Source: CAYQQR01 sp964420035
GTDB lineage: Bacteria > Bacteroidota > Bacteroidia > Bacteroidales > SM23-62
Assembly: GCA_964420035.1 (NCBI GenBank)
Contig: CAYQQR010000004.1
Coordinates: 48,422 to 112,421, forward strand
Length of the DNA stretch: 64,000 bases
Direction: 5' to 3'
Part shown: piece by piece, positions 7,771 through 15,557 of the stretch
How positions within the stretch are numbered: the first letter of the stretch is position 1
How the letters are laid out: every line of letters starts with the position of its first letter
Position numbers and translations under genes: made by a program
The notes under the pieces: generated by a model
Database searches by the model: none
The model's input: only the letters and a program-made list of their open reading frames with translations
Told to the model about the DNA's origin: nothing

Positions 7771-7820
7771 CTCTTCCCTGTGGTTCTCAATTTTACTCTG
7801 TGGGCCTCTGTGACCTTATA

Positions 7821-7844
7821 AATTGCGAACTGCGAATTGCGAAT
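7821..7844. repeat. Heptamer tandem repeat (AATTGCG/AACTGCG)
   Basis: Three 7-nt units plus a partial one: AATTGCG, AACTGCG, AATTGCG, AAT. It lies 66-89 nt past the rhaB stop codon. Confidence 0.75.
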
Positions 7845-7867
7845 GATCACAGTCATACCCGGCACCC

Positions 7868-7898
7868 ATCATCAATCATCAATCAGTAATCAGTAATC
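7868..7898. repeat. Heptamer tandem repeat (ATCATCA/ATCAGTA)
   Basis: Four 7-nt units plus a partial one: ATCATCA twice, ATCAGTA twice, then ATC. It lies within 12-42 nt of the rhaB stop codon and differs in sequence from the neighbouring heptamer array. Confidence 0.75.
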
Positions 7899-7909
7899 CC
7901 TGACTTCCG

Positions 7910-9385
7910 TCAGGCAAGCTGAATCCTGAATTTTTCAAATGCTTTATCCCACTCCTCCGTATCCCTGGGCTCATACTCCTTTATTTCAAATGAATTTCTA
8001 ACAATACTTCTAAGTTCCTCCAAATCGGATACATCCCCCAGGGTCCGGGCCTGGATCAGGAGATTGCCTATGGCGGTGGCTTCTGCCGGACCGGCAAAAA
8101 CCCTGGCACCGGTTGCATCGGCCGTGTACTGGCAGAGTTCCTGGTTCCGGCTTCCGCCCCCGATGATATGGATCACGGGTAGCTCCTTCCCGGATACTTC
8201 CCTGAGCTGTTCATACACCTGTTTGTATTTCAAAGCCAGACTGTCCATCACACAGCGCACATAACTCCCTGTACTTTCAGGTTTCTCCTGGCCCGTTTCA
8301 AAACAGAAGGTATCGATGGCTTCCAGCATGTTGTCCGGGTTATAGAAACCCTGCCAGTCGGGGTCCACCAGTATCTTAAAAGCTTCTGCCTCCCTGGCCG
8401 CCTCAACAAGATCGGGGTAGGAATATTCCTTGCCCTGTTCTGCCCAGGCCTTTCTGCAGCCCTGCAAAAGCCAGAGGCCCATTATATTTTTCAGGAAACG
8501 GGTGGTTTGATCCACACCGGCTTCGTTGGTAAAATTGTATTCCAGTGCCTTTTCATTTATGATGGGATTAGCCGACTCCATGCCCATCAACGACCAGGTA
8601 CCGGAGCTGATGCATACCCAGTGGTCCGTATCTGCCGGAACCGCAGCATAAGCGCTGGCGGTATCGTGGGTGGCCACGGCAATCACCTCGGTGCCTTTCA
8701 GTCCGGCCGCCAGTGTTAAGGGATCATTTACTTTGCCCAGCAGGGTGCCGGAAGGGACCAGCTTATTCATGATATGAAGGGGCAGGCCCAGCCTGTCGAA
8801 GATAGAAGCTTCCCACCGGTCTTCAACCGGGTTATAGAGCTGGGAAGTACTGGCAAAGCTTCTTTCCGTTTTCATGACCCCGCAAAAAAGATAATGGATG
8901 CAATCCGGAATGAACAGGAGCCTGTCGGCAATCTCCAACCGGGGAGATTGCTCCCGCTGCATGGCATAGAGCTGGTATAAAGAGTTGAACTGCCAGAAGG
9001 CAATCCCTGTTTTTTCGTATAGATAGGATTTGGGCAGAACCTGAAAGACTTCGTCCATCATTCCGTCCGTCCTTGAATCACGATAAGCGTAAGGCAGGCC
9101 GATCAGATTGCCTTTCCTGTCGGCCAGGGCAAAATCAACTCCCCAGGTATCCACGGCAATGGAATTGGGATGTACATTTCCTGCCTTATAGAAATTAATC
9201 AGGGCATTGCGTAATTCGTCGAATATTCTGTAAATATCCCAGTAATAGTGCCCCTGTACTTCAAGCATGCCGTTGGGAAAGCGGTGCAGGACTTCCATTG
9301 TGAGCTTCTTGTCTTCCAATGTACCCAGGATAGCCCTCCCGCTCTCTGCTCCCAGGTCAAAGGCCAAGTAGTTTTTTTCACTCAT
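7910..9385 (-). CDS. rhaB: Rhamnulokinase
   Basis: A 491-aa FGGY-family sugar kinase. The first ATPase motif FDLGAESGR is near residues 9-17; AVDTWGVDFAL in the substrate region is typical of RhaB, followed by YRDSRT, IPDCIHYLFCG, ATHDTASAYAAVP and the second nucleotide-binding motif IHIIGGGSRN. It phosphorylates L-rhamnulose at O-1 with ATP (EC 2.7.1.5). Its ATG overlaps the rhaD stop by 4 nt (ATGA), so it is translationally coupled to rhaD within the gntR-rhaD-rhaB operon. Nothing is truncated. Confidence 0.95.
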   Translation of the reverse strand: MSEKNYLAFDLGAESGRAILGTLEDKKLTMEVLHRFPNGMLEVQGHYYWDIYRIFDELRNALINFYKAGNVHPNSIAVDTWGVDFALADRKGNLIGLPYAYRDSRTDGMMDEVFQVLPKSYLYEKTGIAFWQFNSLYQLYAMQREQSPRLEIADRLLFIPDCIHYLFCGVMKTERSFASTSQLYNPVEDRWEASIFDRLGLPLHIMNKLVPSGTLLGKVNDPLTLAAGLKGTEVIAVATHDTASAYAAVPADTDHWVCISSGTWSLMGMESANPIINEKALEYNFTNEAGVDQTTRFLKNIMGLWLLQGCRKAWAEQGKEYSYPDLVEAAREAEAFKILVDPDWQGFYNPDNMLEAIDTFCFETGQEKPESTGSYVRCVMDSLALKYKQVYEQLREVSGKELPVIHIIGGGSRNQELCQYTADATGARVFAGPAEATAIGNLLIQARTLGDVSDLEELRSIVRNSFEIKEYEPRDTEEWDKAFEKFRIQLA

Positions 9386-10212
9386 ACGCTCAGGTCTTCA
9401 GGTACAAATTTTTCCATCAGTTCATCCAGCTCTCTGTCCGATAATCCTTCCGGTTCATGACCGGCAGTTCTGACAAGGAAATAGATGCGGGCCGATTTGG
9501 ACAGGATATCTATCATATCGAAGGTATCAAAAACGGTTTCGCCAATGGCAAATACACCATGTTTCTCCCACATCACTACATCGTGCTTTTTGAGTTGCTC
9601 CAATGTTTCATCAGCAATTTTTTGTGTTCCAGGTAAAGTGTAAGGAACCAAACCCAATCCCCCGGGAACGAAAACTACCGATTCCGGGTGCATTCCCCAT
9701 AAGAGCTTGTTGAGCCTACCGGCATTTTGAAATTCCCTGATCTGGGTCAGGGCCACCAGCTCATTGGGATGGGTATGGATAACCACCTTTTTTTGGGATG
9801 CAGTCCTGGCAAGCATCTGGTGGATGCCCAGGTGTGTCGGAAGTTCGCTGGTCGGCCTGAAATCATAAAGGTTCTTCTTGTTCCTCGAGATAATATGATA
9901 GTTCTTTCCGTTCCCGGTGATCTTTAAAATACAGGCGTTTTTCAAAGGTTGCCGGGCCAGGTCACGCATGCGCTTGCCTGTTCCCGTAACGAAGAAATAA
10001 CCTCCTTCCAGTTCCGGGCAGGCTCTGGGCAGACCGAACTCGGGGTAGTCGCCCATATCCCCGATCTCTTCCCTGATCAGGTGACTTACATTGACCGATA
10101 TGTTACCGGCATTCCGTTCGGCCCAGCCACGCTGCCAAAGGTATTGCGCCAGCTCCGCCACCTCGAGGATCAGTCGCTGCAGTTTCTTGTTCTTTTTTAA
10201 GGTTTGCTTCAT
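9382..10212 (-). CDS. rhaD: Rhamnulose-1-phosphate aldolase
   Basis: A 276-aa class II aldolase/adducin-type enzyme, close to the 274 aa of E. coli RhaD. The expected catalytic set is present with nearly the same spacing: Glu123 (SELPTHLGIH), zinc ligands His146 and His148 (IHTHPN) and His218 (WEKHGV); the phosphate-binding NAGNISV is near residue 35. It cleaves L-rhamnulose 1-phosphate to dihydroxyacetone phosphate and L-lactaldehyde (EC 4.1.2.19). It begins 11 nt after the gntR stop and overlaps rhaB, so regulator, aldolase and kinase form one transcript. Confidence 0.95.
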   Translation of the reverse strand: MKQTLKKNKKLQRLILEVAELAQYLWQRGWAERNAGNISVNVSHLIREEIGDMGDYPEFGLPRACPELEGGYFFVTGTGKRMRDLARQPLKNACILKITGNGKNYHIISRNKKNLYDFRPTSELPTHLGIHQMLARTASQKKVVIHTHPNELVALTQIREFQNAGRLNKLLWGMHPESVVFVPGGLGLVPYTLPGTQKIADETLEQLKKHDVVMWEKHGVFAIGETVFDTFDMIDILSKSARIYFLVRTAGHEPEGLSDRELDELMEKFVPEDLSV

Positions 10213-10223
10213 GGATGAATCGT

Positions 10224-10937
10224 TTAAAAAGTCCCGTAAACCGATAGTTCATCGGTCTTACAAGTTATCGCTGAATAAAAATAATAATCGGGACGACTGG
10301 TGTCGAACTTCCTTTCCAGAAAAAGTACCGGTGCTCCCTCAGGAAGATTCAGCAAAGCCGCAGTTTGTTCAGCGGCTCCGATAGCCCGTAATTTCTGCTC
10401 CCCTCCCCTGACTTCAATACCGTAATGCCTGCGGAGGATGTCGAAGAGGGAACGGTTTTCAAAACTGCGTCCCGTAAACCTGGGTAAATTGATGTTGGGC
10501 AGATAATTGATATCAAAAAAAACAGGCTTTCCGTCCACCAGCCGAAGCCGCTCCATGTAAATGCATCCGGATTCCTTTTCCGTTTGCGACAGGGTAAACA
10601 TAAACGACCCGGGCCACGGCCTGATCACCGGTTTCTGGAGTATCCGGGTCTCCAGGTTCCTGCCCCCCAGGGCAGAAGTGGTTCCTGCAACTGATAAAAT
10701 ACCCACGCCCTGGGGCAAGGCACTTACAATACTTCCCTTTCCCTGCTGTTTTTTGATGTATCCCTCATGAACCAGGGTATCCAGGGCATGCCGGACCGTC
10801 GGACGGGTCAGGTTGTAAGTCGCACAAAGCTCGTTCTCCGAGGGCAATAAGTCCCCTTCCCTGTAAACCCCCTCAATGATGTGCCTTCGAAGCAGCTCAT
10901 ACAATTGTCTGTGTTGGGGAATGCCCGATCTTGCCAT
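10224..10937 (-). CDS. GntR family regulator with UTRA sensor domain (HutC subfamily)
   Basis: A 237-aa regulator with an N-terminal winged helix (residues 5-70; LPSENELCATYNLTRPTVRHALDTLVHEGYI is the GntR signature) and a C-terminal UTRA ligand-binding domain (about 85-235, with the typical FDINYLP and LFLERKF strands). It heads the rhaD-rhaB operon and is divergent from the E2/E1/lyxose-isomerase operon. The intergenic palindrome ACTTGTAATAACAAGT covers both -33 boxes, so it most likely represses itself, rhaD-rhaB and the divergent operon until a sugar or sugar phosphate is bound. That the effector is L-rhamnulose 1-phosphate or a similar compound is inference. Confidence 0.9.
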   Translation of the reverse strand: MARSGIPQHRQLYELLRRHIIEGVYREGDLLPSENELCATYNLTRPTVRHALDTLVHEGYIKKQQGKGSIVSALPQGVGILSVAGTTSALGGRNLETRILQKPVIRPWPGSFMFTLSQTEKESGCIYMERLRLVDGKPVFFDINYLPNINLPRFTGRSFENRSLFDILRRHYGIEVRGGEQKLRAIGAAEQTAALLNLPEGAPVLFLERKFDTSRPDYYFYSAITCKTDELSVYGTF

Positions 10938-10965
10938 GGCCAGTGCGTTGAATGATCTAAAATAA

Positions 10966-10996
10966 CAAATTTATTGCAATCAACTTGTAATAACAA
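10966..10996 (-). promoter_or_regulatory. gntR-rhaD-rhaB promoter
   Basis: On the minus strand: -33 TTG at 10996-10994, a 20-nt spacer, and a -7 box TAAATTTG at 10973-10966 that matches TAnnTTTG exactly. The predicted start point is about 20 nt before the gntR ATG at 10937. Confidence 0.7.
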
Positions 10997-10998
10997 GT
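10983..10998. promoter_or_regulatory. Shared operator palindrome (candidate GntR site)
   Basis: ACTTGTAATAACAAGT, a perfect 6-4-6 inverted repeat. Each half contains the TTG -33 box of one of the two divergent promoters, so a bound dimer would block both at once. Possible half-sites CTTGT and ACAAG occur at 11033-11037 and 11090-11094. Confidence 0.7.
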
Positions 10999-11015
10999 AA
11001 ATTTTTATATCTTTA
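10985..11015 (+). promoter_or_regulatory. Promoter of the E2-E1-lyxose isomerase operon
   Basis: -33 TTG at 10985-10987, a 20-nt spacer, and TATCTTTA at 11008-11015 (one mismatch to TAnnTTTG). It leaves a leader of roughly 100 nt before the E2 ATG at 11122. Confidence 0.55.
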
Positions 11016-11121
11016 CCTTATAATTAATATATCTTGTTTTATTTGGCTTTCAAGAGAATAGTCCAGATTTTTATTTAACACATATATTGACAAGTATTAA
11101 AACATATCTAAGACGAATCCT

Positions 11122-12357
11122 ATGGCAACGCCTGTGATCATGCCCCGCCAGGGGCAGTCGGTCGAGACCTGCATCATCACGCAATGGTACAAAAAAGAAG
11201 GAGAGAAGGTCAGGGAAGGGGATGTATTGTTCTCCTATGAGACCGACAAGGCCTCTTTCGATTTTGAATCCCCGGAGGACGGCATCCTGTTAAAGATTTT
11301 ATTTGACGAAGGGGATGAAGTGCCTGTGCTGAAGGAGGTGGCCTATCTCGGTGAAAAGGGGGAGGAAATTTCAGAATCCTCGGAGAAAGAAAAGACGGTT
11401 GAAGAAAAGGATGAAGAGATTAAGCGATCAAGAGATCAAGAGACGCATGCTGACAGGGATGCAAAGATGCAGGAAACTAAGGGTCCTCAGGAATCCCAAC
11501 GAAGGCGGATCAGTCCGCGGGCCAGTAAAATGGCTGATGTTCATGGAATTGACTTTGGCAACATAGAGGGAAGCGGACCCAACGGGAGGATCATTGCCCG
11601 GGATATTGAATCTCATATTAAAGAAAAACCTGAAATCAGAGAGATATCCCTTGAACCCGGAACTTATGAAGACATAAAACTGACCAACATCCGCAAGATC
11701 ATCGCTGGGAAGATGCATGCCTCGCTGCAGAACAGCGCCCAACTCACCCATCATACCGGTGCCGATGCACGAAAGATCATGACATTCAGGAAAAAGGTGA
11801 AGGAACTGCGGGACCAGGGAAAGGCACCGGACATCACCCTCAACGACATGGTGGCCTATTCCCTGGTGAAGGCCCTGAAAAAGCATCCGCAGGCCAATAC
11901 GCACTTTTTGGGGGACAGGATCAGGCAGTTCAGCGACATTAACCTGGGGGTAGCTGTACATACAGAACGCGGTTTGATGGTGCCGGTGGTTCAAAATGCC
12001 GGGATACTGAATATCAGTGGTTTATCTGAAAGAATCAAAAATCTCGCTGATCAATGCCGTTCCGGGAAGATCGATCCGGACCTGATCGATCCGGAAGCAG
12101 GGAGTTTTACCCTAACCAACCTGGGGGCTTACGGGGTGGAAATGTTCACCCCCATCCTGAACCTGCCCCAGACGGGGATCCTGGGAGTAAATACCATCAC
12201 CTACAGACCGGCGGATATGGGAGACGGGGTGATCGGAATGGTACCTTTTATAGGCCTGTCGCTGACCTATGATCACCGGGCCATAGACGGGGCCCCGGCA
12301 TCCGCCTTTTTACAGGACATCAAAAAGGAAATCGAATCCTTCAGTGCAGATATTTAA
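11122..12357 (+). CDS. 2-oxo acid dehydrogenase complex E2 (lipoyl acyltransferase)
   Basis: A 411-aa E2 with all three expected parts. The lipoyl domain spans residues 2-80, with Lys43 in ETDKA as the lipoylation site. A charged linker (85-125) is followed by the peripheral-subunit-binding domain at 130-167 (SPRASKMADVHGIDFGNIEG). The catalytic acyltransferase core runs from 180 to the end, with the active-site motif YDHRAIDG (His385, Asp389). It transfers the acyl group made by E1 to CoA. It is followed after 27 nt by a fused E1, with no E3 gene in the window. The 2-oxo acid used (pyruvate, a branched-chain acid or another) cannot be told from the sequence. Confidence 0.92.
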   Translation: MATPVIMPRQGQSVETCIITQWYKKEGEKVREGDVLFSYETDKASFDFESPEDGILLKILFDEGDEVPVLKEVAYLGEKGEEISESSEKEKTVEEKDEEIKRSRDQETHADRDAKMQETKGPQESQRRRISPRASKMADVHGIDFGNIEGSGPNGRIIARDIESHIKEKPEIREISLEPGTYEDIKLTNIRKIIAGKMHASLQNSAQLTHHTGADARKIMTFRKKVKELRDQGKAPDITLNDMVAYSLVKALKKHPQANTHFLGDRIRQFSDINLGVAVHTERGLMVPVVQNAGILNISGLSERIKNLADQCRSGKIDPDLIDPEAGSFTLTNLGAYGVEMFTPILNLPQTGILGVNTITYRPADMGDGVIGMVPFIGLSLTYDHRAIDGAPASAFLQDIKKEIESFSADI

Positions 12358-12384
12358 AAAGACCATTAAACACAGTTTTTTATC

Positions 12385-14853
12385 ATGCCTAAAAATCAGT
12401 TCATAGACCCGGCCGAAGTAAGGAAACCTGCCGAGATCAAGTTTGGCAGCATCCCGGTAAACCGGTACCAGAAAAGTCTGAAAGAAGAAAGGAAACGTTA
12501 TTCCGACGATGATCTCGTCCGCGTATACAAAGACATGCGGATCATCCGGGAATTCGAGAGCATGCTCAACGACATCAAGACCAAGGGTGCTTACCAGGGG
12601 GTGGAGTATCATCATCCCGGTCCGGCCCACCTGTCCATCGGCCAGGAAGCTTCTGCCGTGGGAATGGCCTATCACCTGACCATCGATGATTACATTTTCG
12701 GTTCCCACCGCAGTCATGGCGAGATACTGGCCAAGGGACTCTCGGCCATCCACCGTTTGGAGGATGAGGAACTGATGAAGATCATGGAAGGTTACCTCGA
12801 CGGTAAAACCCTGCGGGTCGTGGAAAAAGGTTTTGAGGGCGATACAAAGGAACTCGCGATCCGGTATCTTTTATACGGTACCCTGGCCGAGATCTTTGCC
12901 CGCGAGAACGGCTTCAACAAGGGCCTGGGAGGTTCCATGCACGCCTTCTTCCCTCCTTTCGGGATCTATCCGAACAACGCCATTGTAGGCGGCTCCGGTG
13001 ATATAGCCGTGGGGGCGGCTCTTTTCAAAAAAGTTAATTTAAAATCCGGTATCATGGTGGCCAACATCGGCGATGCCTCGGCGGGTTGCGGACCGGTATG
13101 GGAAGGCATGATGTTCGCCACCATGGACCAGTACACGAAACTGTGGGAAGGGGAACACCGGGGCGGAATGCCCATCATCTTCAACTTCATCAACAACCAG
13201 TACGGTATGGGCGGTCAGACCGCGGGTGAAACCATGGGCTACGGCATGCTGGCCCGCATCGGGGCCGGCGTGAATCCCGATATGATGCATGCAGAACGGG
13301 TGGATGGATACAATCCCCTGGCCGTGGTGGATGCCTTCGAAAGGAAGAAGAAACTGCTCGAAGAGAAAAAAGGGCCTGTTTTGCTGGACATGCTCACCTA
13401 CAGGATCAGCGGCCACTCTCCCTCCGATGCCTCCTCCTACCGTTCGAAAGAGGAACTGGAAGCCTGGTTGAAGGCCGACAGCATCGCCAGTTACGCGGAA
13501 GAACTGATCAAAGAAGGTGTTATCAAAAAATCTGGTCTGGAATCCATAGATGAAGAGATCGGGGACACGACCCTTCAAACCATGAAACTTGCCATCGACG
13601 ATAAGGTCTCTCCGCGGATGGACCTGGAAGCAGATCCCAATGCCATTGGACATTTGATGTTTTCCGACGGATCGATGGACCGGATGGAAGAAGGTGAGCC
13701 GACTGTCCTGATGCCCAAAGAGGAAAATCCGCGGGTCAAACAGATCGCCAAGAAAGAAAGGTTTGGCCTGGACAAAGACGGCAAACCCATCTCCAAGGTC
13801 AAGGCCTTTCAACTCCGTGACGGGATCTTCGAGGCCATATTGGACCGCTTCTATAAAGATCCGACCCTGGTCGCCTACGGGGAAGAAAACCGGGATTGGG
13901 GCGGAGCCTTCGCCGTGTATCGCGGACTGACCGAAGCCCTGCCCTATCAGCGTTTGTTCAACGCACCCATCTCGGAAGGAGCCATCGTGGGAACCGCCAT
14001 CGGTTATGGCATGGCCGGGGGAAGGGTGATCGCCGAGATCATGTACTGCGATTTCCTGGGGCGGTCGGGTGACGAGGTATTCAACCAGTTGCCCAAATGG
14101 CAGGCCATGAGCGGGGATATTTTGAAAATGTCCGTTGTGGTCAGGGTCTCGGTAGGCTCCAAATACGGTGCCCAGCATTCGCAGGACTGGACCTCTCTGG
14201 TGGCCCATATCCCCGGACTGAAAGTGGTATTCCCGGCCACGCCTTACGACGCCAAAGGATTGATGAATGCCGCCCTGCAGGGTACCGACCCGGTGATCTT
14301 TTTCGAAAGTCAGCGCATCTACGATGTAGGTGAATATTTCCATAAAGGAGGGGTTCCCGAAGAATACTATGAAATACCTATCGGTGAACCCGATGTAAAG
14401 AGGGAAGGCAAGAGTATCACCATCCTGAGCATCGGCGCCACCCTTTATAATGTGATCAAAGCAGCAGACCTGCTTGAAGAAAAATACGGACTGTCTGCAG
14501 AGGTGATCGACGCCCGCAGTTTGGTGCCATTCAATTATGAACCGGTGATAGCCTCTGTGAAAAAAACGGGAAGGATCCTGCTCACCAGCGATGCCAATTC
14601 CAGGGGGTCCTACCTGAAGGACATGGCACAGAGTATTTCCGAACTGGCCTTTGATGAGCTTGACGGTCCGCCGGTAGTGGTGGGATCACGGAACTGGATC
14701 GTCCCGGCCCACGAGATGGAGGAGTATTTCTTTCCACAACCCGACTGGATCGTGGATGCCATCCACCAGAAAATCCTCCCTCTCGACGGCCACGAACCCA
14801 AACATGACTTTAGTTTTGAAGAACAATTGAATCGCAGTAAATTAGGCGTTTGA
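12385..14853 (+). CDS. Fused E1 alpha-beta thiamine diphosphate-dependent 2-oxo acid dehydrogenase
   Basis: An 822-aa protein with an E1-alpha-like half (about residues 45-400; thiamine diphosphate motif NIGDASAG ... INNQYGM) and an E1-beta-like half (about 475-800; YGEENRDWGGAF, APISEGAIVGTAIGYGMAG, CDFLGRSGDEVFNQLPKW, DARSLVPF). The linker between halves is long and charged. Fused E1 proteins in this phylum are more often about 660-680 aa, so this is an extended version. It decarboxylates a 2-oxo acid and reductively acylates the E2 encoded just upstream. It stands in an operon with a D-lyxose isomerase under the putative GntR operator, an unusual setting. Confidence 0.9.
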   Translation: MPKNQFIDPAEVRKPAEIKFGSIPVNRYQKSLKEERKRYSDDDLVRVYKDMRIIREFESMLNDIKTKGAYQGVEYHHPGPAHLSIGQEASAVGMAYHLTIDDYIFGSHRSHGEILAKGLSAIHRLEDEELMKIMEGYLDGKTLRVVEKGFEGDTKELAIRYLLYGTLAEIFARENGFNKGLGGSMHAFFPPFGIYPNNAIVGGSGDIAVGAALFKKVNLKSGIMVANIGDASAGCGPVWEGMMFATMDQYTKLWEGEHRGGMPIIFNFINNQYGMGGQTAGETMGYGMLARIGAGVNPDMMHAERVDGYNPLAVVDAFERKKKLLEEKKGPVLLDMLTYRISGHSPSDASSYRSKEELEAWLKADSIASYAEELIKEGVIKKSGLESIDEEIGDTTLQTMKLAIDDKVSPRMDLEADPNAIGHLMFSDGSMDRMEEGEPTVLMPKEENPRVKQIAKKERFGLDKDGKPISKVKAFQLRDGIFEAILDRFYKDPTLVAYGEENRDWGGAFAVYRGLTEALPYQRLFNAPISEGAIVGTAIGYGMAGGRVIAEIMYCDFLGRSGDEVFNQLPKWQAMSGDILKMSVVVRVSVGSKYGAQHSQDWTSLVAHIPGLKVVFPATPYDAKGLMNAALQGTDPVIFFESQRIYDVGEYFHKGGVPEEYYEIPIGEPDVKREGKSITILSIGATLYNVIKAADLLEEKYGLSAEVIDARSLVPFNYEPVIASVKKTGRILLTSDANSRGSYLKDMAQSISELAFDELDGPPVVVGSRNWIVPAHEMEEYFFPQPDWIVDAIHQKILPLDGHEPKHDFSFEEQLNRSKLGV

Positions 14854-14866
14854 ATCCGCAATCCCT

Positions 14867-15550
14867 ATGAAACGAAGTGAGATCAACCGGATAATCCGTG
14901 AGGCCAGGGATTTCCTGGCCGAACAGAACTTCCACCTCCCTCCCTGGGCATTCTGGTCCCCCGAGGAATGGAAAGAACATTACCCGGCGAACAAGGAGAT
15001 CATCCGGCAGAAGCTGGGCTGGGATATCACCGACTTCGGAAGCGGTGATTATTATAAAACCGGTTTGTTCCTTTTTACCCTCCGGAACAGCGATCCGTCG
15101 GATCATGCGAGAAAATATGCCGAAAAGATCATGATCGTGGGCGAGGACCAGGTCACGCCCTTTCATTTCCACTGGTCCAAAGCTGAGGACATCATCAACC
15201 GGGGAGGCGGCAACCTGGTGATCGAGATGTACGCTTCCGATGAACAGGAAGAGCTATCCGATAAGACCTACTCTTACCGGGTTGATGGCATAGAATATAC
15301 CGGTAGACCTGGAACGAAGGTGATCCTGGCACCGGGAGAAAGCATTTGTTTCCTGCCCGGTCTTTATCACAAATTTTATGGAGAACCCGGTGCCGGCAAA
15401 GTACTGGTCGGGGAAGTCAGCACCGCCAACGACGACGAAAAAGACAACCGCTTCCTGAAACTGGAGGGCCGTTTTCCTCGGATCGAAGAAGACGAGCCTC
15501 CTGTCCATCTGCTGGTTTCCGATTACCCTAACTTTCTTACTTTAAAATAA
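14867..15550 (+). CDS. D-lyxose ketol-isomerase (cupin type)
   Basis: A 227-aa cupin of the D-lyxose isomerase family. The metal ligands His100, His102, Glu107 (HFHWSKAE) and His168 (GLYHKF) have the same spacing as those known for the E. coli O157 enzyme (103, 105, 110, 171). FWSPEEW and PGESICFLPGLYHKF are also typical. The family interconverts D-lyxose and D-xylulose, and D-mannose and D-fructose (EC 5.3.1.15). It lies 13 nt after the E1 gene and 7 nt before the alcohol dehydrogenase gene, so it belongs to the operon opposite gntR. Its presence in the L-rhamnose regulon suggests that D-lyxose, D-mannose or an analogue is met together with rhamnose. Confidence 0.9.
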   Translation: MKRSEINRIIREARDFLAEQNFHLPPWAFWSPEEWKEHYPANKEIIRQKLGWDITDFGSGDYYKTGLFLFTLRNSDPSDHARKYAEKIMIVGEDQVTPFHFHWSKAEDIINRGGGNLVIEMYASDEQEELSDKTYSYRVDGIEYTGRPGTKVILAPGESICFLPGLYHKFYGEPGAGKVLVGEVSTANDDEKDNRFLKLEGRFPRIEEDEPPVHLLVSDYPNFLTLK

Positions 15551-15557
15551 CAGCATC

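Larger units (their letters stand above)
7563..7909. other. rhaB-rhaA spacer without a gene, rich in repeats
   Basis: I see no credible gene on either strand. From high to low coordinate, in the direction of transcription, it holds two heptamer tandem arrays (7868-7898 and 7821-7844), a palindromic block, an octamer tandem array, and alternative hairpins ending about 35 nt before the rhaA start. Confidence 0.7.

Noticed and set aside
6891..7889. A 332-codon open frame on plus opposite rhaA
   Set aside because: It lies antisense to the unmistakable rhaA gene and runs into repeat DNA; its translation has no domain and is rich in residues typical of antisense frames.
13039..14343. A 434-codon open frame on minus inside the fused E1 gene
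   Set aside because: It is antisense to a well-conserved enzyme in GC-richer DNA, where long antisense frames are expected; no motif is recognisable.
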